21,905 bases of DNA from DASZCR01 sp035942915. GTDB taxonomy: Bacteria > Acidobacteriota > Blastocatellia > Pyrinomonadales > Pyrinomonadaceae. The notes beneath the pieces were generated by a model that saw nothing but the letters and a program-made list of their open reading frames with translations, was not told where the DNA came from and made no database searches. Below are positions 16,109 through 21,905 of this stretch, piece after piece. The translations under genes were made by a program, and so were the position numbers. The stretch is taken from contig DASZCR010000018.1 of NCBI GenBank assembly GCA_035942915.1, positions 1-21,905 of the forward strand, read 5' to 3'. The first letter of the stretch is position 1; the number at the start of each line of letters is the position of its first letter.

Positions 16109-16318
16109 TCACTTGACGGGGTCGTAGCCGCCTCTGTGAAAAGGATGACAACGCGAGAGACGGCGGACGCTCATCCAGCCGCCGCGCACTGCTCCGTAAC
16201 GCTCAATCGCTTCCGAGGCATACTCCGAACAGGTCGGAAAGAAACGGCAGGCCGGAGGAAGCAGAGGCGAGACGGCCGCCTTGTAAAATCTGAGCAGCAA
16301 TAAAAGCAGGCTCTTCAT
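16109..16318 (-). CDS. yidD: YidD membrane protein insertion efficiency factor
   Basis: The 69-aa protein starts MKSLLLLLLRFYKAAVSPLL and continues with CRFFPTCSEYASEAIERYG and SRCHPFHRGGYDPV, all invariant YidD features including the three cysteines. It is a small peripheral membrane protein that helps YidC-dependent insertion. The ATG at 16318 is preferred because GAGG lies just upstream and only 4 nt separate it from the rnpA stop; the frame is open back to a GTG at 16345. It is followed by yidC after 68 nt. Confidence 0.95.
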   Translation of the reverse strand: MKSLLLLLLRFYKAAVSPLLPPACRFFPTCSEYASEAIERYGAVRGGWMSVRRLSRCHPFHRGGYDPVK

Positions 16319-16322
16319 CGCC

Positions 16323-16865
16323 TCACACGACCCGTTCGGCCTCACGCTCGCTGGCGCTGACGCGCCCCACGATTGACTGAAACTCCTGCAAAGCAGACTC
16401 GACTTTAACTTTCAACAGCGAGCGGCGCGCATTCAAGACCCAATCGTAACCGCGCGTGAGCCCGTCCATCTGCGCCCCGCTCAGGCGAAAGGCTTCGCGC
16501 AGAAGCCTCTTGGCACGGTTGCGTTCGACGGCGCGGCGCGCCATTTTGCGCGAGGCCGTAATGCCCAGACGTTGTTCGCCCGTCTCGTTAGCCAGCACGA
16601 ACGCCGTCATCAGAGAGCCGTCGAAACGGCGTCCGCCCTCGTAGTTGGCACGAAACTGCGCTGGATTGCGCAGGCGTGCGCCCTTCGGCAGACACCGCCC
16701 GCGCCCGCTCAGTAATGCGCCGGTGTCAGGCGTTTGCGCCCCTTGGCGCGGCGTCTCTTGAGCACCAGACGGCCGTTCTTGGTCGCCATGCGAGCCCTGA
16801 AGCCGTGCGTCTTCGCGCGGCGACGGTTGTTCGGTTGGAATGTGCGCTTCGGCATAGTCGGTCAT
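16323..16865 (-). CDS. rnpA: RNase P protein component, N-terminally extended and enclosing rpmH
   Basis: Residues from about 60 onward are a normal RnpA: the KGARLRNPAQF start, GITASRKMARRAVERNRAKRLLREAFR with the RNR motif that binds RNase P RNA, and a helical C-terminus. The only canonical start codon in this frame before residue 86 is the ATG at 16865, giving 180 aa. No ATG, GTG or TTG lies in the first 60 codons after it. The first 50 or so residues are therefore read from the same DNA as rpmH in another frame, and they are rich in Pro, Gln, Gly and Arg. The alternatives are a CTG at 16712 overlapping the rpmH stop, or another non-standard start. GAGGAG at 16874-16869 is 3 nt from this ATG and 13 nt from the rpmH ATG, so both genes probably share it. 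Confidence 0.85.
   Translation of the reverse strand: MTDYAEAHIPTEQPSPREDARLQGSHGDQERPSGAQETPRQGAQTPDTGALLSGRGRCLPKGARLRNPAQFRANYEGGRRFDGSLMTAFVLANETGEQRLGITASRKMARRAVERNRAKRLLREAFRLSGAQMDGLTRGYDWVLNARRSLLKVKVESALQEFQSIVGRVSASEREAERVV
16709..16855 (-). CDS. rpmH: 50S ribosomal protein L34
   Basis: The 48-aa product begins MPKRTFQPNNRRRAKTHGFR, is almost entirely basic, and ends with RRRAKGRKRLTPAHY; it is an unmistakable L34. L34 is a small late-assembled protein of the large ribosomal subunit. The ATG is 10 nt downstream of the rnpA-frame ATG at 16865, in a different frame, and the whole gene lies inside the open rnpA frame. It is the first ribosomal gene leftward of the origin, in the standard rpmH-rnpA-yidD-yidC order. 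The short leader is preceded by a good promoter candidate. Confidence 0.98.
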   Translation of the reverse strand: MPKRTFQPNNRRRAKTHGFRARMATKNGRLVLKRRRAKGRKRLTPAHY

Positions 16866-16888
16866 TCTCTCCTCAGACGAAAGGGATA

Positions 16889-16917
16889 AGACTAACTTCC
16901 GCTAGGCTTTCTGTCAA
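16889..16917 (-). promoter_or_regulatory. Predicted sigma-70-type promoter of rpmH/rnpA
   Basis: On the - strand TTGACA (16917-16912) is an exact -35 hexamer. After 17 nt comes TAGTCT (16894-16889), which keeps the T1, A2 and T6 of a -10 box. A start site about 7 nt further would give a leader of under 20 nt ahead of the ATG at 16865, just enough to hold the GAGGAG ribosome binding site. Confidence 0.6.
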
Positions 16918-17129
16918 GAAACGCGAGGCCGCTCAAGCCACCCGCAGACGTTTTTCTGATGAGGCGCCTCCTGAAAAATCCTCGCTCCCGGTCATCCGAA
17001 GGCCGGACTGCCCGTGTCTCAAAACAGTCCACACGCTCAATTTTTCTAGGAAATATCAAGCGGTTTTCGAGGGGCGAAGACTCCCTTTCTGACCGCCCGA
17101 AAATATTTCTCGAAACCTGTGGATTTCTC

Positions 17130-17158
17130 TTGCATCCCTCACGCCCTTGTGCTAGTCT
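17130..17158 (+). promoter_or_regulatory. dnaA: Predicted dnaA promoter with adjacent DnaA box
   Basis: TTGCAT (17130-17135) is followed after 17 nt by TAGTCT (17153-17158), the same -10 hexamer and spacing as the rpmH promoter, here with an upstream TGC that would make it an extended -10. A DnaA-box-like AAATCCACA on the - strand ends 3 nt before the -35 box, which suggests autoregulation. The leader to dnaA would be about 275 nt. Confidence 0.5.
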
Positions 17159-17208
17159 CCCGCCCGTTTCGGATGCTTTTAAAACCCGTAACTAATTGAA
17201 AGTAAAAC

Positions 17209-17229
17209 ACTTAAAGCTTCACTTTAAGT
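17209..17229. repeat. 8-bp inverted repeat in the dnaA leader
   Basis: ACTTAAAG (17209-17216) and CTTTAAGT (17222-17229) are perfect complements around a 5-nt loop. A third copy of the motif lies in the short palindrome CAACTTAAAGTTG at 17354-17366. It could be a small hairpin or an operator; nothing more can be said. Confidence 0.5.
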
Positions 17230-17232
17230 TTC

Positions 17233-17271
17233 CAGAGTTTTCCACAGGGCTGTGGAAAACTCTGTGGAAAA
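17233..17271. promoter_or_regulatory. Cluster of three DnaA boxes upstream of dnaA
   Basis: TTTTCCACA lies at 17238-17246 on the + strand, and its complement at 17251-17259 and 17263-17271. The first two form the centre of a perfect 15-bp inverted repeat (17233-17247 and 17250-17264, 2-nt gap). Each differs from the standard TTATCCACA only at position 3. This is the upstream half of the origin or an autoregulatory DnaA site. Confidence 0.85.
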
Positions 17272-17439
17272 CTTTCAAAAAGGGGAGTCAAAAAGCGACC
17301 GAAAGGGCGAAAATGCAATATCTTCCGGCGCATTGCTCAAAGGAGAGCATGAGCAACTTAAAGTTGTTCTTGTACTCTTTTGGGTCAGTTTTTCCTGTAG
17401 AGGTTTAACTGGCTTATCTACCGAGAACGGACGAGACTG

Positions 17440-18906
17440 ATGAGCACATCCATCGAGAATAGAATTTGGAGCGACATCCTACACGCCGTCGAGAAGCGGC
17501 TTAACCGCCAGAGCTTCGAGACGTGGATTCGCCCTATCCACTTCGACGGTTGCGACGATGCGGAGCAGGTCTTGCACCTGCGCGCGCCCAATCAGGTAGT
17601 GAAGGATTGGGTCAGCACCAACTATTCCGATGTGCTCGACGCCTCGCTTGAAGAGGTCAACATGGCCTCTTACGAGGTGGATTGGACGGTCGAGGAGGAG
17701 GGCGGCGCGCAGCCCGCTGTCGATGCGGATAAGGACGAGGAGAAAGATGCTTTCGGAATGAGCGAGGGTGGAAACGCGAAAACGGGCAAGGATAAAACGT
17801 CGAGCCTGTTTTCGCTGCTGGAGGCGGCCGAGTCGGACGGACTGACGCCGGGCGCGACCACCTTCGTCGATATTGAGCCGCTCGAACATTCGCTCAACCC
17901 CAAATGCTCTTTCCAGACCTTCGTCGTCGGCTCTTGCAACCAGTTTGCGCACGCCGCAGCCCTCGCCGTCGCCGAAGCCCCCGGCAAAACATATAATCCG
18001 CTCTACATTTACGGTGGGGTCGGTCTGGGCAAAACTCACCTCATGCACGCCATCGGCCATTCGATTAAGGAGCGCAACCGCTATCTGCGTCTCTCATACA
18101 TCTCTGCCGAAAAGTTCATGAACGAGTTGATTAACGCCATCCGCTACGACAAGGCGCAGACTTTTCGTGAGAAATATCGCTCCATCGACGTGCTACTGAT
18201 GGACGACATCCAGTTTATGGCGGGCAAGGAGCGCACGCAGGAGGAGTTTTTCCATACTTTCAACGCGCTCTACGACGGGCAGAAGCAGATTGTCATCACC
18301 TCCGACTGCCCGCCGCGCGAGATTCCAACCCTCGAAGAGCGGCTCCACTCGCGTTTCGAGTGGGGTCTCATCGCGGACATGGAGCCGCCCGACCTCGAAA
18401 CCAAAGTCGCCATCCTCAAGCGCAAGGCAGACCTCGACGGCGTACAGTTGCCGGATGATGTGGCCTTCTTCATCGCAGGCAAGGTCAAGAGCAACATCCG
18501 CGAACTCGAAGGCTCGCTCGTCCGTCTGGTTGCCATCTCGTCTCTGCGCGGTCTGCCCATCTCGAAGATGCTGGCGCAGGACGCCATCCGCAACATCGCC
18601 GAAGACGACCAGCCGGCAGGCATCACCATCGAGCAGATACAGAAGGCCGTCGCAGCCCATTACCGTCTGAAAATCGACGACCTGAAGTCGAAGAATAACG
18701 CGCGCCAGATTGCCGTCCCGCGACAGGTGGCGATGTACCTCTGCAAGCGCCTGACTAAACACAGTTTCCCCGAAATCGGGAGAGAGTTCGGAGGCAAGCA
18801 CCACACGACCGTCATCCACTCGGTCGAGAAGATTGAGGCGCTCGTTTCGAAGGATCACAATTTCCACAGGGTCGTCAGCGACCTTATGGACAATCTTTGC
18901 AAGTAG
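17440..18906 (+). CDS. dnaA: Chromosomal replication initiator DnaA
   Basis: The 488-aa protein shows all four DnaA domains. Domain I is about 1-85 (IWSDILHAVEKRLNRQSFETW). Domain II is an acidic, poorly conserved linker to about 150. Domain III (AAA+) has Walker A GGVGLGKT at 192-199 and Walker B VLLMDDIQF at 251-259. Domain IV is the DNA-binding helix-turn-helix with REFGGKHHTTVIHSVEKIE near the end. DnaA-ATP binds the boxes on both sides of its gene and melts the origin. The ATG at 17440 fits the family start; only a weak GGACGAG is seen before it. The gene is flanked by DnaA-box clusters on both sides. Confidence 0.98.
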   Translation: MSTSIENRIWSDILHAVEKRLNRQSFETWIRPIHFDGCDDAEQVLHLRAPNQVVKDWVSTNYSDVLDASLEEVNMASYEVDWTVEEEGGAQPAVDADKDEEKDAFGMSEGGNAKTGKDKTSSLFSLLEAAESDGLTPGATTFVDIEPLEHSLNPKCSFQTFVVGSCNQFAHAAALAVAEAPGKTYNPLYIYGGVGLGKTHLMHAIGHSIKERNRYLRLSYISAEKFMNELINAIRYDKAQTFREKYRSIDVLLMDDIQFMAGKERTQEEFFHTFNALYDGQKQIVITSDCPPREIPTLEERLHSRFEWGLIADMEPPDLETKVAILKRKADLDGVQLPDDVAFFIAGKVKSNIRELEGSLVRLVAISSLRGLPISKMLAQDAIRNIAEDDQPAGITIEQIQKAVAAHYRLKIDDLKSKNNARQIAVPRQVAMYLCKRLTKHSFPEIGREFGGKHHTTVIHSVEKIEALVSKDHNFHRVVSDLMDNLCK

Positions 18907-18982
18907 TTACGGAGATTTCACTTGAAAACTTTTCCACAGCCCTGTTTTAAGCTAAGCTCTTTAGATACTTATATTTAACCTC

Positions 18983-19042
18983 AAGTTTTCCACATTTCCA
19001 CAGGCTGTCTAAAAAGGGGGGCTGTGGAAATGTGGAAAACTT
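18983..19042. repeat. Perfect 21-bp inverted repeat carrying two double DnaA boxes
   Basis: The arms 18983-19003 and 19022-19042 are perfectly complementary over 21 nt around an 18-nt centre. Each arm holds a TTTTCCACA and an ATTTCCACA overlapping by one base. The 20-mer GTTTTCCACATTTCCACAGG at 18985-19004 recurs exactly at 19141-19160, so there are three copies of the double-box unit in the origin. Confidence 0.92.
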
Positions 19043-19141
19043 TCGGCCGGACGACTTTTCCCACAGAAAGCCAAAGATTTCCACAGCGATTTCCACAGCC
19101 CCTGTGGAAAATAAAACCTTTGATGACAACAGTAAGGTCGG

Positions 19142-19177
19142 TTTTCCACATTTCCACAGGCCCTACTACTACTACTA
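19142..19177 (+). promoter_or_regulatory. Likely basal unwinding element: double DnaA box plus DnaA-trio repeats
   Basis: Two adjoining DnaA boxes (19142-19158) are followed by a short GC stretch (GGCC) and then five CTA trinucleotides in a row (19163-19177), read as 3'-GAT repeats on the other strand. A/T-rich sequence follows. This order, box-GC-trios, is the one described for the Bacillus subtilis basal unwinding system, where DnaA filaments grow along the trios to open DNA. Function here is inferred from the pattern. Confidence 0.8.
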
Positions 19178-19293
19178 GATATAAATAGAAGGTATTAAAT
19201 TAGTATAAGAAGTAAAAGGCGCGTCCGCTTTTGTCGTCACAGAGTTGGTTTAAAATCCTTTCGCAAAACATCTCTTAGAGGAGTCTTTAGTCA

Positions 19294-20406
19294 ATGGAAT
19301 TCAGTATCAGCAAGGGTGCTCTCCAGAAGGAACTCGGTTTTGTTCAGGGCACGGTCGAGAAGAAGAACACCATCCCCGCCCTCTCGAATATCCTTATCGA
19401 GTCAATCGGCGAGAACACGATTCGCATGACGGGCACAGACCTCGACGTGACGCTGCGTTGCGAGGCCGAAGCCGACATTAAGACGCCGGGCGCGATGTGC
19501 GTCGGCGCGCGCAAGCTCTTCGAGATTGTGCGCGTGCTCCCGGATGCGCCCGTCAATTTTCGTAAGGACGAGAACAACTGGGCGAGCGTCAAGTGCGAGC
19601 GTTCGAATTTCCGCATCGCAGGCGTCGAGCGCGAATCCTTCCCCGAAGTGCCGACCTTCAAGACCGCGCCCGTGAAGATGCCTGCTTACCTGCTGAAGAC
19701 GCTCATCGACCGCACCATCTTCGCCATCACGCTCGAAGAGTCGCGTTACACGCTCTCAGGCGCAAAATTCATGCTCGCCAAGTCTGGCGCGCGGATGGTG
19801 ACGACCGACGGCCACCGCCTCGCCTTCATCGAGCGCGAAGATTTGGGAGCGAATCCGCCGACGGAAAATCTCGACGTGCTTATCCCGCGCAAGACTCTGG
19901 GCGAACTGACGAAACTGATGAGCGCCTACGAGGGCGAAATCGGCCTCGGCGCAGACGAGAACCACATCTACTTCGAGGTCGGGCAGCGCCTGCTCGTCTC
20001 GCGCACGCTGGCCGGACAGTTTCCGAACTACGAGATGGTCATGCCCAAAGGCAACGACAAAAAGGCCGTCTTCGACGCGCCCTCTCTCTCTCAGGCCATT
20101 CGCCGCGTCGCCCTCATGGCCGACGACCGCTCACACGCCATCCGCCTGCACCTCGTCCCCGGCAACCTCCACATCAGTTCACAGACGGCAGAGGAAGGCG
20201 AGGCGCGCGAGACCGTCGCCATTGACTACGCCGGCGACGAAGTCGAAATCGGCTTTAATGCCGCATACCTGCAAGATTTCCTCAACGTCTCCAACGAGGG
20301 CTCCATAGCCTTCGAGTTCAAGGACGGAAACTCTCAGGCGCAACTGCGCCCCATCTCCGACGATGGCTACGACTACCGCTACGTCGTCATGCCGATGCGC
20401 CTCTGA
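19294..20406 (+). CDS. dnaN: DNA polymerase III beta sliding clamp
   Basis: The 370-aa protein is collinear with DnaN: it starts MEFSISKGALQKELGFVQGT, contains the three-fold repeated clamp domain pattern (for example TDGHRLAFIER near 170), and ends YRYVVMPMRL, the conserved C-terminal VMPMRL that closes the peptide-binding pocket. It encircles DNA and tethers polymerases. GAGGAG lies 10 nt before the ATG. The 387-nt gap from dnaA is the origin. No recF or gyrB follows. Confidence 0.98.
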   Translation: MEFSISKGALQKELGFVQGTVEKKNTIPALSNILIESIGENTIRMTGTDLDVTLRCEAEADIKTPGAMCVGARKLFEIVRVLPDAPVNFRKDENNWASVKCERSNFRIAGVERESFPEVPTFKTAPVKMPAYLLKTLIDRTIFAITLEESRYTLSGAKFMLAKSGARMVTTDGHRLAFIEREDLGANPPTENLDVLIPRKTLGELTKLMSAYEGEIGLGADENHIYFEVGQRLLVSRTLAGQFPNYEMVMPKGNDKKAVFDAPSLSQAIRRVALMADDRSHAIRLHLVPGNLHISSQTAEEGEARETVAIDYAGDEVEIGFNAAYLQDFLNVSNEGSIAFEFKDGNSQAQLRPISDDGYDYRYVVMPMRL

Positions 20407-20777
20407 CGTCAGCGCTTCATCAAATGCTTCTCGTGTCCGGCGGGAATAAAGTCGGTAACTCGGGAACAAAGTTGGCAACTAGGGAATAAAGTTGGTAACT
20501 GAAAAAAGAAGCCGGGTCCTTTATGGCCGACTTTATTCTGAGCAAAAGACATTGGCTGCGGCGCTTCCTAGGGCAGCAGCCTAACTTTTATCTTCACCTT
20601 CATGACCTCAAAGAACCTGCCTAACTGGGTATTGACAGAGTCTGTTTCATTTACAGAAATGATGGTATTATGCCCGCGCTCTGGCGGCAGATGCCTGTTT
20701 TTGTGTCAGCATAGTGCTTCAGCGCGCCAGCAACCTGACGACAGTTCCACGATTTCACGCCTGTAAGAGAAAGAGCT
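20407..20777. other. Gap after dnaN, boundary of a likely accessory region
   Basis: No convincing gene is seen in these 371 nt. They hold three tandem 20-bp repeats and an inverted 12-bp echo of them (20527-20538). An exact TTGACA (20632-20637) and a TATTAT (20666-20671) are also present but 28 nt apart, too far for one normal promoter. Base composition is visibly less G+C rich than in dnaN. Two tiny open frames of 33 and 35 codons have no recognisable product. Confidence 0.6.
20442..20501. repeat. Three tandem 20-bp repeats downstream of dnaN
   Basis: The consensus is GGGAAYAAAGTYGGYAACTN, with copies at 20442-20461, 20462-20481 and 20482-20501 differing at only a few positions. GAATAAAGTCGG of the first copy occurs inverted at 20527-20538. 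Tandem sites of about 20 bp with an inverted partner can be transposase binding sites at the end of an insertion element or its remnant, or operator sites; neither is proven. Confidence 0.88.
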
Positions 20778-21905
20778 TTGGCTTTACTAGAAGTTATCCT
20801 CACAATTTGGGGAACCGCGATAGGCACCGCGTCCGCTTTGAAGGACCTCCGTGACTATCTAGACGGTAGAGTTAGCTTAGAAGATGTGCTGACTGAACTT
20901 GTTGACGGGTATTTTCAATTTCACATTGCACGTCTCAAACACCTCTGCCCCGACGGCGACCCTCAGTTCGTGAGCGAAGTTTTCAAGGAAGAACTTTCGA
21001 GCGTCGAATTGAACATTCATACCAGAGATGAACTGGCCCCGGCTTTACTTCCTTTGCTTGATGGCGCCGTTAACACCCCCGGCGCAACCTGCCCCCCCTC
21101 GGAGTTCACACCCATTTACAGAACAATACTCGATGCGGCTATCCGAGATATGTGGAAGCGGATAAGCGAGTACGACCAAGTTGCTAATGAAATCCTACTC
21201 GTACAAAACGAGGAGCAACTGGACAGGGTGTCTACTCTCAACACCAACGTGCAGGAGGGTTTCGAGCGCATTACGGGCGACATTTCGGGAGTCGATACAA
21301 AGATAGACGGTCTCTCCGAGCAGCTACGAAGTCTTACCAGTTTCGCTCTTGGCACATGGCAGCAGTCCTTCGACCGCCTGACGCACACGGCACCGCCGGC
21401 AAAACACCGAATAGAAGATCAGGTATATATAAATCCCTTTCTTTTACGGCGGGCCGAGGATTTTAATCATAACTATGGCCTGCTGGCGCGCTTATTTCAT
21501 AGCTCCCCCGAGTGGGATTCCATACAGCGCAAGGCAGATAACGTATTCATCGAAGCGGGACGCGGTACTGGGAAGTCGATGTTACTTCGGCGCCTGACTG
21601 CGCAAGCAACAGTAGCTGCAAAGAGGATCGAAGATCCGAAGGCGACTTTGGAGGACGCCGGGCAAGGCTATTTCGGAGTGTACGTTAAGTTAACCCGAGG
21701 TTACTACGAGCAATTTCTTTCAGTGGATTTAGTGCCAGAGCAGGCCGGTTCGCTAATAGCACAACATGAAGTTAATGTCGAAATTTACGATGCCTTTGTC
21801 GATACAATTAACTGGCTTGTTAAAGAAAGGGCTTTAATCATCCCGTCGCGTGATTTAGATGCTCTGGTGGAAGACCTAAACGCCTTATTCCCGAAGGCAC
21901 CACGC
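20778..21905 (+). CDS. Large P-loop ATPase, possibly ORC/CDC6-like AAA family (3' end beyond window)
   Basis: An open frame of 376 codons runs off the right edge. The first 95 residues are helical and begin with a hydrophobic stretch (ALLEVILTIWGTAIGTASAL). Residues about 115-200 are helical with a probable coiled coil (NEEQLDRVSTLNTNVQEGF onward). The ATPase part begins near 215 with INPFLLRRAEDF and LLARLF, then NVFIEAGRGTGKSMLLRRLT, whose GRGTGKS (261-267) is a Walker A loop; Walker B would lie beyond the window. The NPF...E...LF lead-in and GRGTGKS resemble ORC/CDC6-type and STAND-like ATPases found in accessory islands; I offer this as a resemblance, not an assignment. No ATG occurs early; TTG at 20778, with purine-rich AGAGAAAGAG before it, is the best start, and an in-frame stop lies at 20736-20738. 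Codon use and composition differ from dnaN, suggesting transfer. Confidence 0.75.
   Translation, partial: MALLEVILTIWGTAIGTASALKDLRDYLDGRVSLEDVLTELVDGYFQFHIARLKHLCPDGDPQFVSEVFKEELSSVELNIHTRDELAPALLPLLDGAVNTPGATCPPSEFTPIYRTILDAAIRDMWKRISEYDQVANEILLVQNEEQLDRVSTLNTNVQEGFERITGDISGVDTKIDGLSEQLRSLTSFALGTWQQSFDRLTHTAPPAKHRIEDQVYINPFLLRRAEDFNHNYGLLARLFHSSPEWDSIQRKADNVFIEAGRGTGKSMLLRRLTAQATVAAKRIEDPKATLEDAGQGYFGVYVKLTRGYYEQFLSVDLVPEQAGSLIAQHEVNVEIYDAFVDTINWLVKERALIIPSRDLDALVEDLNALFPKAPR

Larger units (their letters stand above)
16918..17439. other. rpmH-dnaA intergenic region, left part of a bipartite origin
   Basis: No convincing gene lies in this stretch. It holds the divergent rpmH and dnaA promoters, an isolated DnaA-box-like site (AAATCCACA on the - strand, 17118-17126), a cluster of three DnaA boxes, and several short inverted repeats. 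The composition shifts from G+C rich near rpmH to A+T rich near dnaA. A few open frames here cross the DnaA boxes and have no recognisable product. Confidence 0.75.
18907..19293. other. oriC: Replication origin (oriC) between dnaA and dnaN
   Basis: This 387-nt non-coding stretch carries at least ten DnaA boxes of the form TTTTCCACA or ATTTCCACA. On the + strand they are at 18930-18938, 18986-18994, 18994-19002, 19077-19085, 19089-19097, 19142-19150 and 19150-19158. On the - strand they are at 19023-19031, 19031-19039 and 19103-19111. A weaker TTTCCCACA lies at 19057-19065. GATTTCCACAGC is tandemly repeated at 19076-19099. After the last box come trinucleotide repeats and an A/T-rich stretch to about 19220, then the dnaN leader. 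Position and content make this the main origin with high confidence. Confidence 0.93.

Noticed and set aside
17196..17440. Open frames of 60-70 codons between rpmH and dnaA
   Set aside because: They read through DnaA boxes and inverted repeats and have no domain or conserved context. They are best taken as chance frames in the origin region.
20523..20624. 33-codon frame after dnaN, and a similar 35-codon frame at 20659-20766
   Set aside because: Neither has a ribosome binding site or a recognisable product, and both lie in a probably regulatory or scar-like gap.
20632..20671. TTGACA and TATTAT as one promoter for the ATPase gene
   Set aside because: The spacer would be 28 nt, far from the normal 16-19. 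Each hexamer may belong to a separate weak promoter, but this cannot be shown.
21116..21388. 90-codon - strand open frame opposite the ATPase gene
   Set aside because: The + strand frame is longer, continuous to the window end and has a Walker A motif, so the reverse frame is a shadow.

Overview
This window spans a bacterial chromosomal replication origin with its classic neighbourhood. On the + strand lie dnaA and dnaN. Diverging leftward on the - strand runs rpmH/rnpA-yidD-yidC-jag-mnmE-mnmG-parA-parB, followed by a partial ATP synthase cluster (b', b, delta, alpha, gamma) and four accessory genes (VanZ-like, FabF-like, GNAT, methyltransferase). Every gene except the SET-domain gene at the left edge is transcribed away from the origin, so nearly all are co-directional with replication. 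The core is G+C rich. The protein character (high-G+C YidC, paired b-type ATP synthase subunits, split atp cluster) suggests Acidobacteriota, perhaps a Blastocatellia-like lineage. That is a judgement from sequence flavour only; no search was run.

Region by region: 1-475 encodes a small SET/post-SET protein. 472-608 is a heptamer repeat array that supplies the stop codons of both convergent genes flanking it. 605-3832 holds methyltransferase, GNAT, FabF-like and VanZ-like genes. 3887-8134 is atpF'-atpF-atpH-atpA-atpG, with atpB/E and atpD/C absent. 8135-8474 is AT-rich and non-coding. 8475-10107 is parB and parA, whose reading frames overlap by 68 nt. 10247-10301 carries two parS-like sites as a perfect inverted repeat, followed by a T tract, so the element also looks like the mnmG terminator. 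10321-16865 is the mnmG/mnmE/jag/yidC/yidD/rnpA/rpmH cluster. There rpmH (48 aa) appears wholly nested inside an N-terminally extended rnpA, as described for Thermus.

The origin looks bipartite. A small DnaA-box cluster and the dnaA promoter lie in 16866-17439. A dense array of about ten DnaA boxes lies between dnaA and dnaN (18930-19158). It ends in a double box, a short GC stretch and five CTA trinucleotides, which is the arrangement of a DnaA-trio unwinding element. DnaA would open this site, DnaN is the clamp, and ParA/ParB/parS would segregate the duplicated origin.

After dnaN the sequence changes character. Three tandem 20-bp repeats are followed by a less G+C-rich stretch and then a large P-loop ATPase gene that runs off the right edge. 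The neighbours often seen here in other bacteria (recF, gyrB) do not follow. This is the most likely accessory or horizontally acquired segment and the best candidate for an undescribed system, but only its first 376 codons are visible.
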